Below, piece by piece: positions 62,642-64,000 of a stretch of DNA of 64,000 bases; the stretch's first letter is position 1, and the number at the start of each line of letters is the position of its first letter. The notes under the pieces were generated by a model. The model made no database searches, was not told the origin of the DNA, and worked only from the letters and a program-made list of their open reading frames with translations. A program made the translations under genes and the position numbers. Where the stretch lies: positions 1,550,001-1,614,000 of the forward strand of contig CAVRUQ010000003.1 in NCBI GenBank assembly GCA_963724405.1, given 5' to 3'. This DNA comes from CAVQBJ01 sp963724405 (lineage in GTDB: Bacteria; Actinomycetota; Thermoleophilia; Solirubrobacterales; Solirubrobacteraceae).

Positions 62642-62647
62642 CGCCGA

Positions 62648-63085
62648 TCAGGCGATGACGAGCGCCAGCCGGCGCCAGCGCGCCTGGCGGTAGCGATAGA
62701 TGAACAGGGCGAACAGCGCGACCGCCGGCGTGAGGCACCCGGCGCGAATCTCGACGCGGTCGGTGTAGCGGCACGACCGCTCGCCGGTCGGCTCGAACCG
62801 CAGCCGGTGGTTCCAGACCCTCACGGGACCGCCGTGCTCCTCGGAGGCGAGCTCCAGCGGCGCGACCCGCACGAGCCGCAGCGTGTGCGTCCAGGCCGGC
62901 AGCACGCCGAGGAACCAGATGCGGGCGCGGAGCTCGTCGCCCTCGATCACCGCGTCGGGGAGCGGACCGAGCGAGCGGAAGGCGAGCCAGGGCCACAGCA
63001 CGTGACGCAGGAGCGCCGGCTTGCGGGCGAGCTCGGCGGCGCGCTCGGCGGGGATCGGCAGCTCGGTGGTCACGGTCACGGTCAT
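62648..63085 (-). CDS. SRPBCC/polyketide-cyclase-like protein
   Basis: This 145-residue protein has the START-like alternation of strands and ligand pocket residues (VTVTTELPIPAERAAELA, TLRLVRVAPLELASEEHGG, WNHRLRFEPTGERSCRYTDR) and a hydrophobic C-terminal helix (VALFALFIYRYRQARW) that may be membrane-associated. ATG 63085 has GGAAGG just upstream. It is divergent from a TetR regulator with a 12-bp palindrome between them, so it is the likely target of that repressor. The ligand is unknown. Confidence 0.75.
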   Translation of the reverse strand: MTVTVTTELPIPAERAAELARKPALLRHVLWPWLAFRSLGPLPDAVIEGDELRARIWFLGVLPAWTHTLRLVRVAPLELASEEHGGPVRVWNHRLRFEPTGERSCRYTDRVEIRAGCLTPAVALFALFIYRYRQARWRRLALVIA

Positions 63086-63120
63086 GGGGCCTTCCTTTCC
63101 CTCGGTGTCCGACCTAGTAT

Positions 63121-63132
63121 GAGCAATTGCTC
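63121..63132. promoter_or_regulatory. Perfect 12-bp palindrome, likely TetR operator
   Basis: GAGCAATTGCTC lies between the divergent SRPBCC and TetR genes and is the only AT-rich palindrome there. A CATACTAG sequence directly beside it on the minus strand could be the -10 region of the SRPBCC promoter, so binding would block transcription. Confidence 0.6.
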
Positions 63133-63167
63133 GTGTTTTGCCACTCGCGTTCGACCATCCCCCGCTC

Positions 63168-63791
63168 GTGACGCGTGCGGCCGCCCTGCAGCCCCGCCGC
63201 ACGCCGGTTCAGCGGCGCTCGACGGCGACCGTCGAGGCGATCGTCGAGGCGGCGGCTCAGGTTTTCGAGCGCCACGGCTACGCCTCGGGGACGACGAACC
63301 GCATCGCCGAGCGCGCGGGCGTGTCGATCGGGACGCTCTACCAGTACTTCCCGAACAAGGACGCGATCCTCATCGCGCTGACCGAGCGCCACCTCGACGA
63401 GGGCATCGCGCTGCTCGGGCCGCTGCTGCGCGACCTCGTCGAGCACCCGCCACCGGTGCGGGTCGGCGTGCGGCGACTGCTCGACGGGCTGCTCGAGCTG
63501 CACCGCCACCAGCCGGCGCTGCACCGGGTGCTGTTCGAGGAGGCGCCACGGCCGCCGGCGCTGCGTCGCCGCCTCGACGCGGTCACCGAGCGCGCCACGG
63601 GCGCGGTGGCCCGCTACCTCGCCGCCCGGCCCGAGGTGACCGTGCCGGACCCCGCGGTCGCCGCCGCGCTCGTCGTGGCCGTCCTCGAGGCGACGACGCA
63701 CGGGCTCGCGATCCATCCGCGCGCCGGCCTGGAGACCGACGCCCACGTGCGGGCCGCGGCCACGATGCTCGAGCGCTACCTCACCGGCTGA
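63168..63791 (+). CDS. TetR-family transcriptional regulator
   Basis: This 207-residue protein has an N-terminal helix-turn-helix, TVEAIVEAAAQVFERHGY followed by TTNRIAERAGVSIGTLYQYF and PNKDAI, the classic TetR pattern. The C-terminal ligand-binding domain (about 70-205) is helical and includes LHRVLFEEAPRPPALRRRL. GTG 63168 is chosen; an in-frame TTG at 63138 would add ten residues. It probably controls itself and the divergent SRPBCC gene through the palindrome at 63121. Confidence 0.9.
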   Translation: MTRAAALQPRRTPVQRRSTATVEAIVEAAAQVFERHGYASGTTNRIAERAGVSIGTLYQYFPNKDAILIALTERHLDEGIALLGPLLRDLVEHPPPVRVGVRRLLDGLLELHRHQPALHRVLFEEAPRPPALRRRLDAVTERATGAVARYLAARPEVTVPDPAVAAALVVAVLEATTHGLAIHPRAGLETDAHVRAAATMLERYLTG

Positions 63792-63802
63792 CGCCGCCGG
63801 GC

Positions 63803-64000
63803 CTACAGCGGCAGGTGGCAGTCCGTCTGGGCGATCTGCAGCGTGAGCAGCGCCAGCGCACTGAAGATCGACGGCTGGTGCGCGGAGTCGTCATAGAACG
63901 CGACGTGCCCGTCGGGCGTCTGCACCGCGTAGTGGAACACGGGCCGCGGGCCGGCGGGCAGCGTCAGGCCCTTCTGCGCCTGCGGGGCGATCGTCGTCTG
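63803..64000 (-). CDS. Unknown protein, C-terminal fragment (cut by window edge)
   Basis: The last 65 codons of a minus-strand gene whose start lies beyond the right edge. The sequence reads PVFHYAVQTPDGHVAFYDDS, then SIFSALALLTLQIAQTDCHL before the stop. No domain is recognised. Codon choice is strongly GC at third positions, supporting real coding. It ends 11 bp from the convergent TetR gene. Confidence 0.6.
   Translation of the reverse strand, partial: QTTIAPQAQKGLTLPAGPRPVFHYAVQTPDGHVAFYDDSAHQPSIFSALALLTLQIAQTDCHLPL

Overview
The window is a chromosomal segment of a high-GC actinobacterium. Dense overlapping genes, leaderless promoters, a GlgE alpha-glucan pathway, a mycobacterial-type polymethylated-glucan gene set and an ETF/ETF-QO plus acyl-CoA mutase catabolic block all fit Actinomycetota. 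A Thermoleophilia/Solirubrobacterales-type soil bacterium is my best guess, but there is no rRNA here and the assignment is inference. No rRNA, tRNA, CRISPR array, prophage or insertion sequence was seen.

Layout. 1-2.9 kb: start of the F-type ATP synthase operon on the minus strand (a small leader gene, an AtpI-like membrane protein, atpB, atpE, atpF, atpH), with a recognisable promoter and palindromic operator; atpF carries two single-base insertions. 2.9-11.6 kb: envelope genes (PAP2 phosphatase, polysaccharide deacetylase, DMT transporter, an MGDG-synthase-like glycosyltransferase fused to a degenerate deacetylase-like domain, a GT-C mannosyltransferase, a frameshifted secreted GH-A hydrolase, a WecA/TagO-type phosphoglycosyltransferase). 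11.7-18.2 kb: housekeeping genes (glyA under a ZTP riboswitch, tsaC, prmC, prfA, uppP, a DUF1385 protein, rpmE). 18.2-19.9 kb: two secreted proteins (CARDB and CAP). 19.9-35.5 kb: acyl-CoA catabolism (ETF-QO, etfA, etfB, a two-subunit B12-dependent mutase with isobutyryl-CoA-mutase residues, thiolase, acyl-CoA dehydrogenase, meaB) with an FtsX/ATPase ABC pair. The two mutase genes are separated by a 1-kb non-coding, extremely GC-rich repeat island and an orphan gene.

35.7-60.5 kb is the alpha-glucan region. Homologues of the mycobacterial methylglucose lipopolysaccharide (MGLP) genes lie here: an Rv3030-like methyltransferase directly followed by an Rv3031-like GH57 branching enzyme, and an Rv3032-like GT4 glucosyltransferase 6 kb away. 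They are interleaved with a hexapeptide acyltransferase, a second methyltransferase, a GH13 enzyme and a GH63-type glucosidase. Next is a tightly coupled minus-strand operon glgE-treS-mak-glgB-treZ-glgX-treY, with malQ divergent. TreS, Mak, GlgE and GlgB convert trehalose to maltose-1-phosphate and then to branched alpha-glucan; GlgX, TreY and TreZ return glucan to trehalose. No glgC or glgA is visible, so polymer synthesis here is predicted to run through GlgE and/or the GT4 enzyme. The most interesting hypothesis from the window is that this locus makes a trehalose-cycled, possibly O-methylated intracellular polysaccharide outside the mycobacteria.

60.5-64 kb: SGNH hydrolase, methyltransferase, a leaderless LON-substrate-binding-domain protein, a TetR/SRPBCC divergent pair with a 12-bp palindrome between them, and a truncated unknown gene at the right edge. 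Several convergent pairs overlap at their 3' ends, and two genes (atpF and the GH-A hydrolase) are disrupted by single-base insertions that may be assembly errors.
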